From Carya illinoinensis (Eukaryota > Streptophyta > Magnoliopsida > Fagales > Juglandaceae): a stretch of 64,000 nucleotides of DNA. Location: contig NC_056762.1 of the NCBI RefSeq assembly GCF_018687715.1, positions 41,275,520 through 41,339,519 of the forward strand, in the 5' to 3' direction. Shown piece after piece: positions 35,269-48,402 of the stretch. The position numbers and the translations under genes are program-made. The notes beneath the pieces were generated by a model. It worked only from the letters and a program-made list of their open reading frames with translations, had not been told where the DNA came from and ran no database searches. Position 1 is the stretch's first letter. Each line of letters starts with the position of its first letter.

Positions 35269-35800
35269 AACATGTTTGAACGAGAATTAAATTTCTCATG
35301 ATCAAATATTACTTAAACACAAGATAATTTAGTGAGAATAGATAAGATAGTATTAAATAAAAATTGAATAAAATATTATTAAATATTTTTTTAATATTAT
35401 TATTGTTTTGAAATTTAAAAAAGTTGAATTATTTATCATATTTTATATGAAATTTTGAAAAAGTTATAATGGTGAGATGAGATAAGTTGAAACAAATTTT
35501 GAATCCAAACCTAGCCTAAATTTTAAATTTCTAACATTTTCATTTAATCATTACTCGAATACAAAAATTAATATAATTTTTACAAACTTCATATCAAAAC
35601 AAAAAAATTAATATGACTTTTTCAAATTTTAAAATAAAAATTATATTTAAATAACTTTTTAACTTTATAATATTTTATATTCAATTTTTTCTCTTTTTTT
35701 TTTCTGAAAATCTAATAAAATATTTTCACTCAAACTATTTCACTACTATTTATAAAATTTTAAAATATTTCAAAAGTTTCGTCATATCCTAAATCTTATA
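35269..35800. mobile_element. One or two adjacent MITE-like copies
   Basis: About 35269-35521 ends in GAATCCAAACCTAGCCTAAA, a reverse terminus of the MITE family, with ATGAGATGAGATAAG inside. Immediately after, 35521-35800 has the same AT-rich body in the opposite direction. Boundaries are approximate. Confidence 0.5.
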
Positions 35801-35813
35801 TTATTTCAAAAAA

Positions 35814-35815
<2 letters not shown>

Positions 35816-35900
<85 letters not shown>
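35816..35900. repeat. 85-bp (GA)n microsatellite
   Basis: A pure GA run of about 42 units between the MITE-like DNA and the ATA20 promoter, about 560 bp upstream of that gene's TATA box. Confidence 0.92.
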
Positions 35901-35905
<5 letters not shown>

Positions 35906-36462
35906 TTTCATACGTAAATGCAGGGGAACTCTACATTGTTCACAGTTAGTAGGAAAGTACACGCTTGTCTATCTGTGATAATGATTTATTCACTCCAAGT
36001 CTACAGGGATGATTATTCTTAGATGTCCAAATGTATCATTTTCACCAGGGGAGAATAAAGGTGACTCATTGATTTGGTGGCTTAAACATTTTATTTTATT
36101 ACTTGTTGCTTTTACCTTATTTGATGATAGTCATCGATGATGCAACACTCAAATTACGTGGGGCTTAAATGTGTAACGTTCATTACTCACTAAATAGAGG
36201 TCCTAGGCACGATTGTCCATTGGGTCCTTTTATCGTTTGGCAAATACGTAGACGCTTTCAAGTGTGATGAAGATCTCAGGGAAGTTGTTGTTGTTGTAAA
36301 AAAAGTACGTATTCTCCCCTCCTTTGTTGCCCCCCAACACAACGCTCATGACTCCGGGTTCTAATAACAAACTAATGCGAGGCTTTTGGTGCTCTATGAC
36401 TTGCATGGCCATTTTCCACAAACACTCGCTTCTGCATTTCCATAAATGTGAAGATATCTCAC

Positions 36463-36470
36463 TATAAATA
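36463..36470 (+). promoter_or_regulatory. TATA box of the ATA20-like gene
   Basis: TATAAATA in ACTATAAATAACAC, 55 bp before the ATG at 36525, implying a leader of only about 25-30 nt. Confidence 0.75.
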
Positions 36471-36524
36471 ACACAGAACCTTGATCACTTCGAAAGTCAT
36501 GCAAAGCACAAAAAGTTCATAAAG

Positions 36525-37964
36525 ATGGTTGCACTAAGAGGTACCTTTGTGGGTTTTTTGGTCCTTCTATGCTCAAGCTTAAGCAGGGCTAGGGTACTTG
36601 AGGATACCAATAGTTACAAAATACTTGAAGACCATCCTTCTAGTAAAACATTTGGAAGAGAACATCGTGCTTGGGGGGTTGGTACCGGCGTTGGCTTTGG
36701 TAGTGGTAGTGGCTCTGGTGGTCAGGGATTAGGAACTGGCTTTGGCAGTGGTAGTGGCAGCTTTGGTCAGGGAGTAGGAATTGGCTATGGCTATGGTGGT
36801 CAAGGGTTTGGAGCTGGCCATGGCTTTGGTAGTGGCAGTGGTTCTAGTGGCCAAGGAATAGGAACTGGCTATGGTTCTGGTGGTGGCAGCGGTTCTGGTG
36901 GTCAGGGAAAAGGAACTGGCTATGGCTCTGGTGGTCAGGGGTTTGGAACTGGCATTGGCTTTGGTGGCGGTAGCGATTTTGGTGGTCAAGGAGTAGGAAC
37001 TGCCTATGGCTATGGCAATGGTGGTGGCTCTGGCGGTCAGGGATTAGGAACTGGTATTGGCTTTGGTAGTGGTAGTGGTAGCTTTGGTCAGGGAGTAGGA
37101 ACTGGCTATGGCTCTGGTGGTCAGGGGTTTGGAGTTGGCTATGGCTCTAGTAGTGGTAGTGGTTCTAGTGGCCAAGGAATAGGAACTGGCTATGGTTCTG
37201 GTGGTGGTAGCGATTCTAGTGGTCAAGGAATAGGAACTGGCTATGGCTCTAGTGGTCAGGGTTTTGGAACTGGCGTTGGCTTTGGTAGCGGTAGCGGTTT
37301 TGGTGGTCAAGGAGTAGGAACTGCCTATGGCTATGGCAATGGTGGTGGCTTTGGTGGTCAAGGGGGAGGAGTTGGTGTTGGCTTCCGTAGTGGTTTTGGT
37401 GGTCAAGGAGTAGGAATTGGCTATGGTTCTGGTGGACAAGGGATAAGAGCTGGTTGGGAGACAGACATTAGGTCTGGTTTTGACCTTGGTTTTGGCTCAG
37501 GAAGTGGCATTGAAGCTGGATTTGGGTCTAAAGGAGCTAGTCAATTTGGACCAGGATTTGATGCTAGAGGGGGTTATGGCGCAGAAGGTGGAGTTGGTTT
37601 TGGTTCAGGCATTGGGGTTGGATTTAGGCATAAACTTAATAGTAACATGAAAAATCAAGGTTGTGGAGCTTGTCCTCCTGACTTGGGTACTCCACCTGAT
37701 TGCGGTGGCTTTCACCCTCCGACATCTGGATGCGGTGGCTTTCAACCTCCTGCATCTGGATGTGGCGGCTGTCAAACCCCTATTTTTGGACCAGGTTGTC
37801 AATCTTCTCCATGTCAGTGCAACAATCCTCCAGGTATAGGGATGCCGCAAGGGCATGAAAGTTCTTCTACACAAGAAGCCCATGTGCCTGAAAAGAGTAA
37901 GGAAGATGCTGACCCTATCCCACCAAGCTCGTCACCTGAGCAAGACAATGAAGCCCATCACTAA
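36525..37964 (+). CDS. ATA20: ATA20-like secreted glycine-rich protein
   Basis: Intronless, 479 aa, ATG 36525 to TAA at 37962-37964. An N-terminal signal peptide (about 1-22, hydrophobic core FVGFLVLLCSS) is followed by a short charged stretch (VLEDTNSYKILEDHPSSKTF). Residues about 50-370 are a Gly/Ser/Tyr/Phe repeat of the type GQGXGTGYGSG. A higher-order duplication of about 105 codons is visible: the segment from 36720 restarts at 37035, and GTAYGYGNGGG appears once in each copy. The C-terminal part is Cys/Pro-rich (CGACPPDLGTPPDCGGF, SPCQCNNPP) with an acidic tail. Arabidopsis ATA20 is a tapetum-expressed, glycine-rich, presumed wall or pollen-coat protein; the position next to SDE5 supports this identity. 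Repeat proteins align poorly, so another glycine-rich wall protein remains possible. Confidence 0.82.
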   Translation: MVALRGTFVGFLVLLCSSLSRARVLEDTNSYKILEDHPSSKTFGREHRAWGVGTGVGFGSGSGSGGQGLGTGFGSGSGSFGQGVGIGYGYGGQGFGAGHGFGSGSGSSGQGIGTGYGSGGGSGSGGQGKGTGYGSGGQGFGTGIGFGGGSDFGGQGVGTAYGYGNGGGSGGQGLGTGIGFGSGSGSFGQGVGTGYGSGGQGFGVGYGSSSGSGSSGQGIGTGYGSGGGSDSSGQGIGTGYGSSGQGFGTGVGFGSGSGFGGQGVGTAYGYGNGGGFGGQGGGVGVGFRSGFGGQGVGIGYGSGGQGIRAGWETDIRSGFDLGFGSGSGIEAGFGSKGASQFGPGFDARGGYGAEGGVGFGSGIGVGFRHKLNSNMKNQGCGACPPDLGTPPDCGGFHPPTSGCGGFQPPASGCGGCQTPIFGPGCQSSPCQCNNPPGIGMPQGHESSSTQEAHVPEKSKEDADPIPPSSSPEQDNEAHH

Positions 37965-38038
37965 TCCGCAACTAACGGGCCTGAACAAGAATTTCAGGAC
38001 CACGACAAATCTCAACTTGTAATTCAGATAATACTTGG

Positions 38039-38044
38039 AATAAA
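38039..38044 (+). terminator. Poly(A) signal of the ATA20-like gene
   Basis: AATAAA, 75 bp after the stop codon, in GGAATAAAAGC. Confidence 0.6.
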
Positions 38045-38764
38045 AGCTTACGATTTGCTTCCTGAAAAGACATTTGTATGATCCATTGATATCGTATGTA
38101 TACGTAGCATTATATTCCAAAATCCAAAAGGTTTTGAAGTGGCAGGTTCTACCAACCTTCCCTGACCCCAGAGTATGCGGTTCCCACGATCCGTTTTATA
38201 GTATAAAACAATATTGAAAAAGCGTTCAAATCAGGGTGGTCATGGTTGAGGTTTCTCGGGTCACCCCTAGCGTTGATACAGGGAACAATATTAGTAATTG
38301 TTCAGATGGATTGAGGAGATCTAGAATTTGTTCTATTTGGATCTAACACGAATAATAGCCTAAGAAATTAATAATTTTATGCAGCACTAGTCACATTTTC
38401 TTTCTAGGTTTGTGTTTTAACTGCCTTTATTTTGCTCCACTACGAGAGGGATGTTTAATGATAAAAAGCTGAGAAACTAGAACCAGACATCATCACAATT
38501 AGTAAGTGTACATTCTTTAAGTTCCACGAATCAGTTACATCAAAAGCTCTTGTATTGATATCTACTTAATCATGTCACAACTTGTATTGTCTAGTATTCT
38601 ATGAACTTCTACCATTCTTCTGTATTTCGGAAAGAACATTGGATGATGCTGCACGGAACCATATATCAAGCCCACATCTCTCTCTCAATAATCTGAAACC
38701 CGAACAATGCCTAAACTCATCAAACTTGATATATTTTTTCTTCATTATCATTTTCATCATCACT

Positions 38765-41700
38765 TCATTCTCTTCTGCTTGGCAAAGAAAAAGATCTGGG
38801 AATACCTTGTGTCTTAGAAGACAAGGTAGCTGGTGAAGAAACCGAGGCGGAGGGTCGAAGGAGGGGTGTACCTACTCTGCTCGAGGTTTCATTAGCAACT
38901 GGCAAGGGGCTGGTTGCAATATCAGAAGCTGGCTGTAACTGAATTTCAGTGCATGCACCAGGGGCGGTTCCAGGGGTGTCATCAACGAACTCATGATCGT
39001 CTTCCTCAATTGACATTACTGTGCTTGTTTCTGTGTGTATAGTGGAATCATCAGTGAACATACCATGCCGCCTTCTCCTCCTGGCTTCCTTCCCCCATCC
39101 ATGGATAGTCTCTCTTATCCTATGAGGAATTAAGGCTGCCTTATAATTTGTTCCCATCTGTAAAATCAAAACAAAAAAGTAAGTCCAATACTTTTAGGAA
39201 TCTTAGTAGATCAAAATTTGATAGCATAAACATCTACCATTAATGGGATGTATATCCTCACTTGAGGTTTCTTTAGTAATTAAATAACACAATCTTGCCT
39301 TGGATAGCATATGTTATACAACAGAACAGAAAGAGCCAAACCAGTCCTACACATAACGGATACTGGGGATTTACAGATGCTTTATCATATCAAAAGACGA
39401 AACAAATTTAGTAATTAGGTCAAGGATGAATTTAAAGGAAGAATATCAATTGTTATTATTATTATTTTGATAGGTAAGATTAAATTTTCTTAAAACACGT
39501 AAATAGGAAAAGCCAAAGTCCAGATGAAGTATACAAAGAAAACAAATTAGGAGCTAGAAATGGATGCAAGAAAAATTTATCATTGTTAAAATTGGAAAAG
39601 ACATTTCACAGAGGACACGCTAACATCATTTACAGGTATCCAGAAATTATCTGGCATGCTATATAACTAGCATAAATTAATTAATACTCCCTCAAATTAG
39701 ACACAAGTACTTGGAGACTTTTGTACATGTTTGGACTCCAAAAATGCATCCCTAGAGAGAGAGAATAAATAAATAAATAAATAAAGAGCAGGCTAGATTT
39801 GGGGCTAAAGCAAACCAAACATATTTATACCGTTGCGTTCTATTGACCTAAAAAAAGAAGTTTCTCTGTCAAATTTTATTGGCCATCAAAATGAGCATGT
39901 TCTCAAAGATAGAAACTCCCCACCATCTCATAATTCCTCAATCAATCACATTAGCGCTCGAACCTATGCCACAGGAGAGGAGAGTACTACCTTATAAATA
40001 GGTAGTTTCATGCTTTTGCTATATTTCAACTCTAACTTTTACTCAGTAATAATACCTGAGTAACAAGTGCATACAGAGGCAAGGTGCTGTAGCTGCACAG
40101 GAACTGCCCAGCAAACCTACAGGATAATGACAATAAAAAAGGGTCATGACTGTAAACATGTCCTAAACAAGACGGACAGCATTTAAATGTTTGCCTACCC
40201 CAAAATCAGCCTTAGGTACACGAGCAAATGACTCCTGATATAGCAAGAATCATACCCAAACTGCCACTGTGATGATATCAATACAGATAGTTTAGTTTAA
40301 GCACAGACCTTCCATCCTGACAGAAAATAAAGGAAACAAAATATCTTTTCCCGTATATATCCTTTGCGGTCTATGATCTTTTAACCACTAAATGCTTTCA
40401 GCGTATTTAAACAGTTTGTCAAAGTCACTTCATTTTCTCAACTATTCTCTGTAAACTGAAGAATAGCAGAGAGAGAGAGAGAGAGAGCTATTAAAAAATA
40501 GAAACTGATTTTCAAGCCAATATGAGATTGGTCGATATTGGGTTGAAAAGTCATCTCCAGCACTCCAAATAAATGCCAAACTGGTCAAGGAAGAGGCAGT
40601 ACCCAGAACCAAAAGAAAGAAGCCAATTCAAATGCATTCTGCAAAAAGAGTAAAAACAAAGAAAGAACCGTGCATATCAGCTTTACTTTCCAGAATGAAA
40701 GTAGTAGAGGATCCGTTAAAAAAAAAAAGAGAGAGAGAAAATAAACTTGCAACTATCTGCAGATCCTTCATAGTAACTTTTGCCAACCTGGAAAAGAATA
40801 AAATGGATCAAGGACAATAACAGTTCTGGCTTTTTAAACCAGAAAAGATCATCTCGAGGCCTCAGCTTTCCTCCTGTGAAAAATCCAGTTATACTTGCAT
40901 TCTCTAATGCCAAGGTTGCAATAACATGCTGCAGCTTTGTGCCGACCAGAAGAAGAAGCTGCACACAGACATATAGAACCCGATTTATTAGGTTAGAACC
41001 AGCCGCCAGGTAACAAGACATGTACGTGATTGAACTCCCAGCTATGTAACAGATCTAAGATCAAATTTTAATTTAGAAAATGCATTCTTGAGGCAGTTCC
41101 ACGAACTGGAAATTTAATATTGAGATGTAATATGTTGACCATCTCTGTTAGTTTGTGAAAATACACCTATGATAACCCCTTGGAATCCACAACGTATTCA
41201 ATCAGTCGATAAGTAACTGTGAAAGCTACAAATGAAAAAGAAGAAAAAAAAAATACAACTTACAGAAATAGGAACGATCGCTATCCAGAAATAAAGATTA
41301 GACCCTGTATCGAGTATCAGAAACAAATGATTGTACGTTTAGAGAATTTGGAATGACAAGTCACAAGTATGATAGATTGAACTACAATATATAGATGGGA
41401 TAGACAGCACGACAAGAAGTAAAAGCCTACAAGCTTTGTTGCTCATTGAGACTGGTGCAGAAGAACCACTTGAAAAGTGAGAAAACTAAATAGATAAAGA
41501 TTAAAGGACCAGGGGTATATTCACTTCAGCACAATTCAAAATTTTCCTGCATCTAACCAAAACAAGCACAAAAGAACCATCTGTGGCCTCATTTCCTATA
41601 ATGTGCTGTACCTTTTACATTAAACAGCATGAAAGCAACAACGAATCCCCACAGTGGGCCACTGCAAGAGATTAAACATACAGGTAAAATTAGATGTCAA

Positions 41701-44700
41701 TTTCAGAAAGGAATCCCCTTTGGAGAAAAATCAAATATGAGAGCCAATCATGCAAAATAATACTAGACGGATAAAAAAAAAAATGCGACTCAAGTACAAT
41801 GACCTAGGGCCCCCAGAGTCAAGTTAATCCCCGAATTCCCAAATTCCTGCTTGTCTTTTAAAAAACAGAAAAACTCCTGGTGGAACAACTACATATATAC
41901 AACCATAAATAAATGGAAACTTGGTAGTGTCCCCATGTAATCCTGTTCCCTCTTGCCCTCCGTGAGAGTTCAATGAAAGTTCTTAAAATTTTTTTACCTT
42001 AAATGATTTTATTCCAGGAATTTGTATCTGGAGTAAGCTTTTGAGATAAAGAAGAAAGTATAGCAATTTTTGTAACCAATGAACCCATAGGATAAAAAAA
42101 TTATGAATGCTTAGTTGGTCATTTTGTCCCGGAGAAAAATCAATATTTGATTTTGATATCATTTGCGCAATTCAATAATGTTGCTTAAAACTCCAAGAGG
42201 AGATTAGAGGTCCTGATACGTGAACAGAAACTAACAACAAATTTATTCAAACATGGCGTGGCAATGGAAGTAGTGGGCTTTAAAATATTAGGTACCTCAC
42301 ACCAACAATCCTTTGGAATTCTTCTTCCATTGAGCGAATCATATAGGCATGAAAATCGTATTTTATTGTGAGATTGTGGTTCTGCCATGAATAAGGAGAA
42401 ACAGAAATCAATATTTGTAGAATCGTAAAGCAGTAGGCGTAAAAGTCTTTGTACTATGTTAGCAGAAAATGCAATCCCTCAATAGTCCAAATATCAGATG
42501 TGAAGACACGGAAGAAATCTCATTTTAGAATACAGTAAACATAACCCGGGGGACAGCAAGAGAACAATAACAAATGAAAAATCCACAAGGGAACTCCACA
42601 GTGGAACCCAAGACACGCTCAATTGTTAAGACATGCTAAGATGATAAAGCATGATCTTTCAAAATTAAGTGATAAACCATGAATATTTTAAAAAGGCATA
42701 CAACCTCAAATCGAACGAACTAACTGCTAAAACAATTCAAATCTTTGCAGTTTTCTATGAACAGAAGTTTCTGTTAAACAGATTGTGATCATAAGATTGT
42801 TCCTCAAAACTACCCTAGCAGTTAATAGATGGATATCATCATCCTCTTTATTAACAGAAGAATAGTCAACTAACTGTTTTCTCAGCCAAATATTGGAACA
42901 TTGCATAAGTTTGTCTTTTGCACTACTTAAAAGTTCACTTTTTCAGAGCACATCAGATCTGTGAGCCCCGTTAACAATATTAACGTTGAGAGCAATTTCT
43001 AAATATCTTTTTTTTTTTTTCCAATTAATTTCTGGACATAATTAGTAGCTCAAATGCATATTCTGTGGATGACCATTGACCAGGCCTATAGGAGATTTAA
43101 AAAAATAAAAAAACAAAAATCTGTATTACTGCAGTAAAACCAGAGGATGCCAGACTGAAGTTATTTGTTGATCCTGTGAGAATAATGCATACCATGATGA
43201 AGCCCTTCCGGAGTGTAAGGTAATCGGCACGAACCACTGAACGCCCAAATTGCCGGAAGAAACATGTCTACAATATCAATAAACCATACAGCTTAACATA
43301 AATATTATGAGGAATGCACTCCACTGATGTGATTGGCTGCATCAATTTTTTTAATACACAACCAATCACATCAAAGGAGTGCATAAAAGAGTATGCAAAA
43401 GTGACTGCACATAGAATTTTTGAAATATTATACCAACACAACAACAGCAGCAGAAAGACATACGTGGAGGGAAAAAAGAAATCGTTTTCGAGTGTGGAAA
43501 AATTAGAAGTTAATAAATAGTACAAAGACAGCACACATGCACTTACAGCACTAATCATTACAAAGCAGTATTCGTGTGCGGAAAATATAAAAGTAAGAAA
43601 AATAACTACAGGGGAAAATCAATTACATCAACAGAGAGAATAAAAGAATCTGAAAACAGAATATGGGGAGAAGAGAGTATATATTATCCTTCTAATTATC
43701 GGCCTGAGGTGGTTTTTTTAATAATAATAATAATCCAGTTGACTGCAATCTGAAATCCTAGGATAGTATTGCAGTGGATCTAAACTCCTCCTCATTATGC
43801 TCGGAATTGAAGCTATATTACCATTACTGCCTATATCCTTTCTAATAATCCCCTATGGTGGTTCATTTATTGCAAACAAAGACATTTGCTAAAATCTTTG
43901 TAGACAGTAAGAAAGAACCCCACAAATCTCGCAACCCATTACTGCATTTACAACCCCACATATTTTGAATTTTACTTTTCAAAATATGTTCTTAGAATTT
44001 CCAAAATACACTTTCACTGACACTCCAATTAAATCCCTCTAGCATTGAAGATTAAAAGAAGGAAAAAGAGAATGAGTAAGTAGCTAAGTTAAGGAACCCA
44101 AACCAAACACACTTAGCAAGCTTATAGTCGACGAGTTTTCTGAGTGTTTTTAGGCACTACTCTAGCCTTAAGCATACAGTACAACAAAAGAGAAAAAAAA
44201 AATGTACCTACCACCCAGACGAGGAAACTATTCCTGACCCAAGGACTTGAAGTATGAAGCTTGACAAATGTTGATTGCCTTCGCAATGTCTGTTCTCTTG
44301 TGATTTCTGTTACAACATATATATACATATATTAAAAAAGAGAGAAAGAACATACAATGGCAATACCAAACCACATCAATTAAAAAGTAACATACTCTAA
44401 ATAATGTAGAATCCTTGAATGAGAGTCAGAAAGATGGGTAATATACTGTTATCTAATAGAATAATTTAATCAACATGTGGGAACCTACTAAAGATGACTG
44501 TCATTCAATTATACTAATTACCTCTTCAGAGCTTACCAGTTAATGCATTATGCTGGTCCATGTGAGCCTCGTCCTCCCATACCCTCCAGCTGTGAATCTG
44601 GTAAAATTGTTACACGTTATACAATATTTTTTTTTTTATACGTAAGAAAGATTTTATTGATCCACGTAATTAAGGTTACATGTTATACAATATACCAGTA

Positions 44701-47700
44701 CGGCAAAGACATTCGTCTTCTATTTTCAATGTTTACAACTAAATTACCCTGTATATCAAGCGGATGAGTATTGGGCTGTGCACATAAAACTTTCTTACTT
44801 CACATACACAGAGTCTTGTTAGTTTCTTACTAACAAGGAACTATACAGACTTGGTTAGTCTGGGTTTCAGAACTTTGTTTGCATTCATTTCTGGTTCCAT
44901 AGGTTGTTTATTCAAGAGGAAAGGATACTACTGGGTGTCCCCAGACCCATATCAGTTTACAGAACGAGAGAAGAACATATAAACTTCTAGACTGGAATAA
45001 TCAAAAGTAAAATATCAAGTTTCAACCAAAAGAAGCAACAAAAGATGCAAAATATTACTCCAGACTGAGTTGCTAGTTTCTCTGACTGCAAGCAAGCCAT
45101 TTTCATGGTTTCATGGTTTCCACTGAAATGTTTTTATTATTATCAGTAAATAGGAATTTTATTAAATATAGGTGAAGCCAAGTACATGGGACATATACAA
45201 GAACCACACCTATGCATGACTGTCTAAAGATACAAGAAAATCATGTACCTTCATGCCATTAAAGTCTATTACAATTTACTTATCAAAAATTAAAGTCTAT
45301 TACAATCGACCAATGGAATAATGTATGGAAAAAAAAAAGTTCTAATCACACCATTGTCCGTTCGCGATCCTCAAAACTCCAGCCATTCCTCTCCATCCAT
45401 ATGCACCACCATAGCAAATCGGTATCATTTTCCACATCACTGCGATTTGAGAATTACCTTGAATGCCTTGCCAGCTGGCCAAAAAGTCAACAACCCTTCT
45501 TGGCATTACCCAAACAAGTCCCACTCAAGCAAAGATATCATTCCATAAGCTCATGGCTAGATCACAATGCAATAATAGGTGATCCACAGACTCCCCACTT
45601 TTCTTACACATATAGCACCAATCCAATACCATCAATCAGCGTTTTCTTAGATTATCTAAGGTAAGAATCTTCGCTAGTGAAACTGTCCATACAAAAAAGG
45701 AAGCTTTTAGGGGGGCCCTTAGTCTTCCATATGTTCTTCCATATAAATGTTCTTGTAGAATGTGTCATGAGGGACGTGTAGTATGACTGCACAGTAAAAT
45801 TCCCCTTCTTGGATTGTGACCACATAATCTTATTTGCTTCTCCAATCACTCTACAAGTATACACAAGGTTGAAGAAATCTGTCAATTTGTCAATTCCCCA
45901 ATCTTGGGCAGCTCTAAGGAAAGTGATATTCACTAAGGAGAGCAACTAGAGAGATCCATGAGCTTTGTGACGGAAGCCTCCTTTCTTCGGGCAATGCCAC
46001 ATAGTGATGGGTAGGCTTCTTTGAGGATTCGATCTCCACACCATGGGTCATTCCAGAATTTAATTCCGGAAACGTCCCCAACTGCAAAACGTGTGTATCG
46101 ATGAAGATTGGTCCAGCCTCTTCTTATTTGTCTCCAAAGCCCCACCCCATGTGATCTGCTCACCCATTCGAGCACCATCCTCCCCACAGTCCAATGAAAT
46201 GTATGACTGCTACATTTTCATTCATTGTTTTTAGGGGTGCTCACAACCTTAATCAGGGAAATCAGTACTCTACCACTAACTCTACTTAATAGTATTAACT
46301 GGCCACAAATAAAGTGTGCAACCTCTGCTTTGGGTGAGTCCTTAGTAGTAACTTTCTCATGTTTGCAGGTCTTGATCAATAGTTAAAATACTTATGTTTG
46401 TATCAAAGTAAACATGATTCATACTAGTGGTATCTTGCGATTGACAATATAAGAACAAATAAGATACAACATAAGTATGAAATCACCCCAAAACAAGGCA
46501 TCAGTATTTCTCCAAGACTTTGCAGCTCCTACAACTATTAAATGGGAAAAAAATGAGCAAGGAACTTTTCAGTTAGGTTTAGTGTAAGTATACTACAGAA
46601 TGCCCCACCTTCACAATTGCCAGCAACATCGTGAGGCAACTGTAAGATATATGAGTTATTGCCATGACAAATATGAAGCGGTGCAACTGCTCAAGACCTT
46701 GATATGAAACAAATGGTTCATGATCCTGTGGCACAGAAGAAACTTCGAGACTATTCAGAAGCGGGATTTATAATATATTGCATAGATAAACAGAATATAA
46801 ATGCATATATATATAATTTCCTTGAATATTCATGAGAGGAGAAATTGTTAGTTTATCTTTAAGGAGAAGTCACGTGCCTTTTTGCAGGTATTCTGATTCA
46901 ACTCATTCAACATCCTCCTAAACAAGTGAGGTAGAACAGAAGCCATCAACAGTTTACGATCCTGGGATGAATTATTTTCTTGTTCTTCGTCAATCTCTGA
47001 TCTGGAGCATGGGGCAAACTTGCTATCATAGAACTTCGATGGTATGCAAATATTGGATATCATGCTTGAGGTAGCCGTTAAAAGGAGAGAAATAAATCCA
47101 AGCAACATCAACTCTGATGAAAGAAGTCCACAAAATGGAATTTCAAATATCAGCACAACGAAGAAACACATAACTAAGAGCCACTGATTACCAAAACATA
47201 ATCTCTTAGTGCCAAATACCTTCTTTCATTTTCTCCACTGCTGCAAGCAAGGGTTTTCGGTTAGTTTTCTGCAACCACTAAAACAACAGAAAAGCCAAAA
47301 CCTCAGATGGAACAAATCCGTAAGTTGTTAAAGGCATTACAAGAGGGCAAATGAATGGACTTTGGCTAAGAACACAATGTATGAATCGGATAGCTTTAAG
47401 AATTCATAGCTTTACATATATCAAATAACTTGAAGATATCACTGTAGAGAGCTGCATTAATTTAAGCTTCAAACCCAAATCAGACGTCTAAACTAACTAC
47501 AGAAAAACAGCGGTACCATCTAGTGAGGTATGAGGCCCACAAAAAAAAGCCTGTGTGCATACAATACCGAATTGATAGATTTGACTTGACATGGAACATC
47601 CTAGCACCCAATGCAACTCAATAAAGCTTTATCCACAAATGGTTCGGCAATCGGCAACAGAAATGCACTTTTTCAAACCCGAAGCTTCTTACTTGAGTTG

Positions 47701-48362
47701 TCCAACAAGTTCAACATTATTTGGTGGAGACATCACAAGGATGTATTGAAAAGCATACAAATATAGTTGTAATCAAGGCTTGGACACCAAGAATAAGCTT
47801 AAGTGACAGGGGGGAGCATTGCAAGGTTGTGTAATCAGGGACTATCCACCTAAATAAATGATACCGGCAACAACTTATCTGACAAACTCCATTTGGCAGT
47901 TTGAAGAGAAGAGGCCCACTGTAAGAAGCTAAGAAGGTGTTGCAGTGGTATTTTCCACCAAAACAATTCTCTTTGAATAAATCTCAACCATGGTTTTTAT
48001 TATTTTCAAAATTGATGATTTATCAGCAGACGAGAAGCTTCAAGGGCTTCATTACTGTGCCTCACGAAGGTAGTCACCAAAGTGACTAAGCCAGCCTAGT
48101 GACATACCCCATTTGATGGGAAAACGCAGTCATATAGAAGATTCAAATATTTCACATTTGTATATTATACACAAATGAGTCCCCCGTAATACGCAAGTTG
48201 TCTGGCAGAAACTTTACAGTCAATCATCAACTAAGTAATGCCAGTCTCGTCATGAAGCACCATTGTAAAGAAACATAATAGCCTAAGACTCTTAACGTTT
48301 TAGTGTTCTTCAACCTCACCTAACTTCCCATGCTTAAAACCGCCTAACAGATTCTAACAGAT

Positions 48363-48402
<40 letters not shown>

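Noticed and set aside
36729..37439. Long Thr/Ala/Ser-rich frames antisense to the ATA20 gene
   Set aside because: Direct by-products of the Gly-rich repeat codons read from the other strand.
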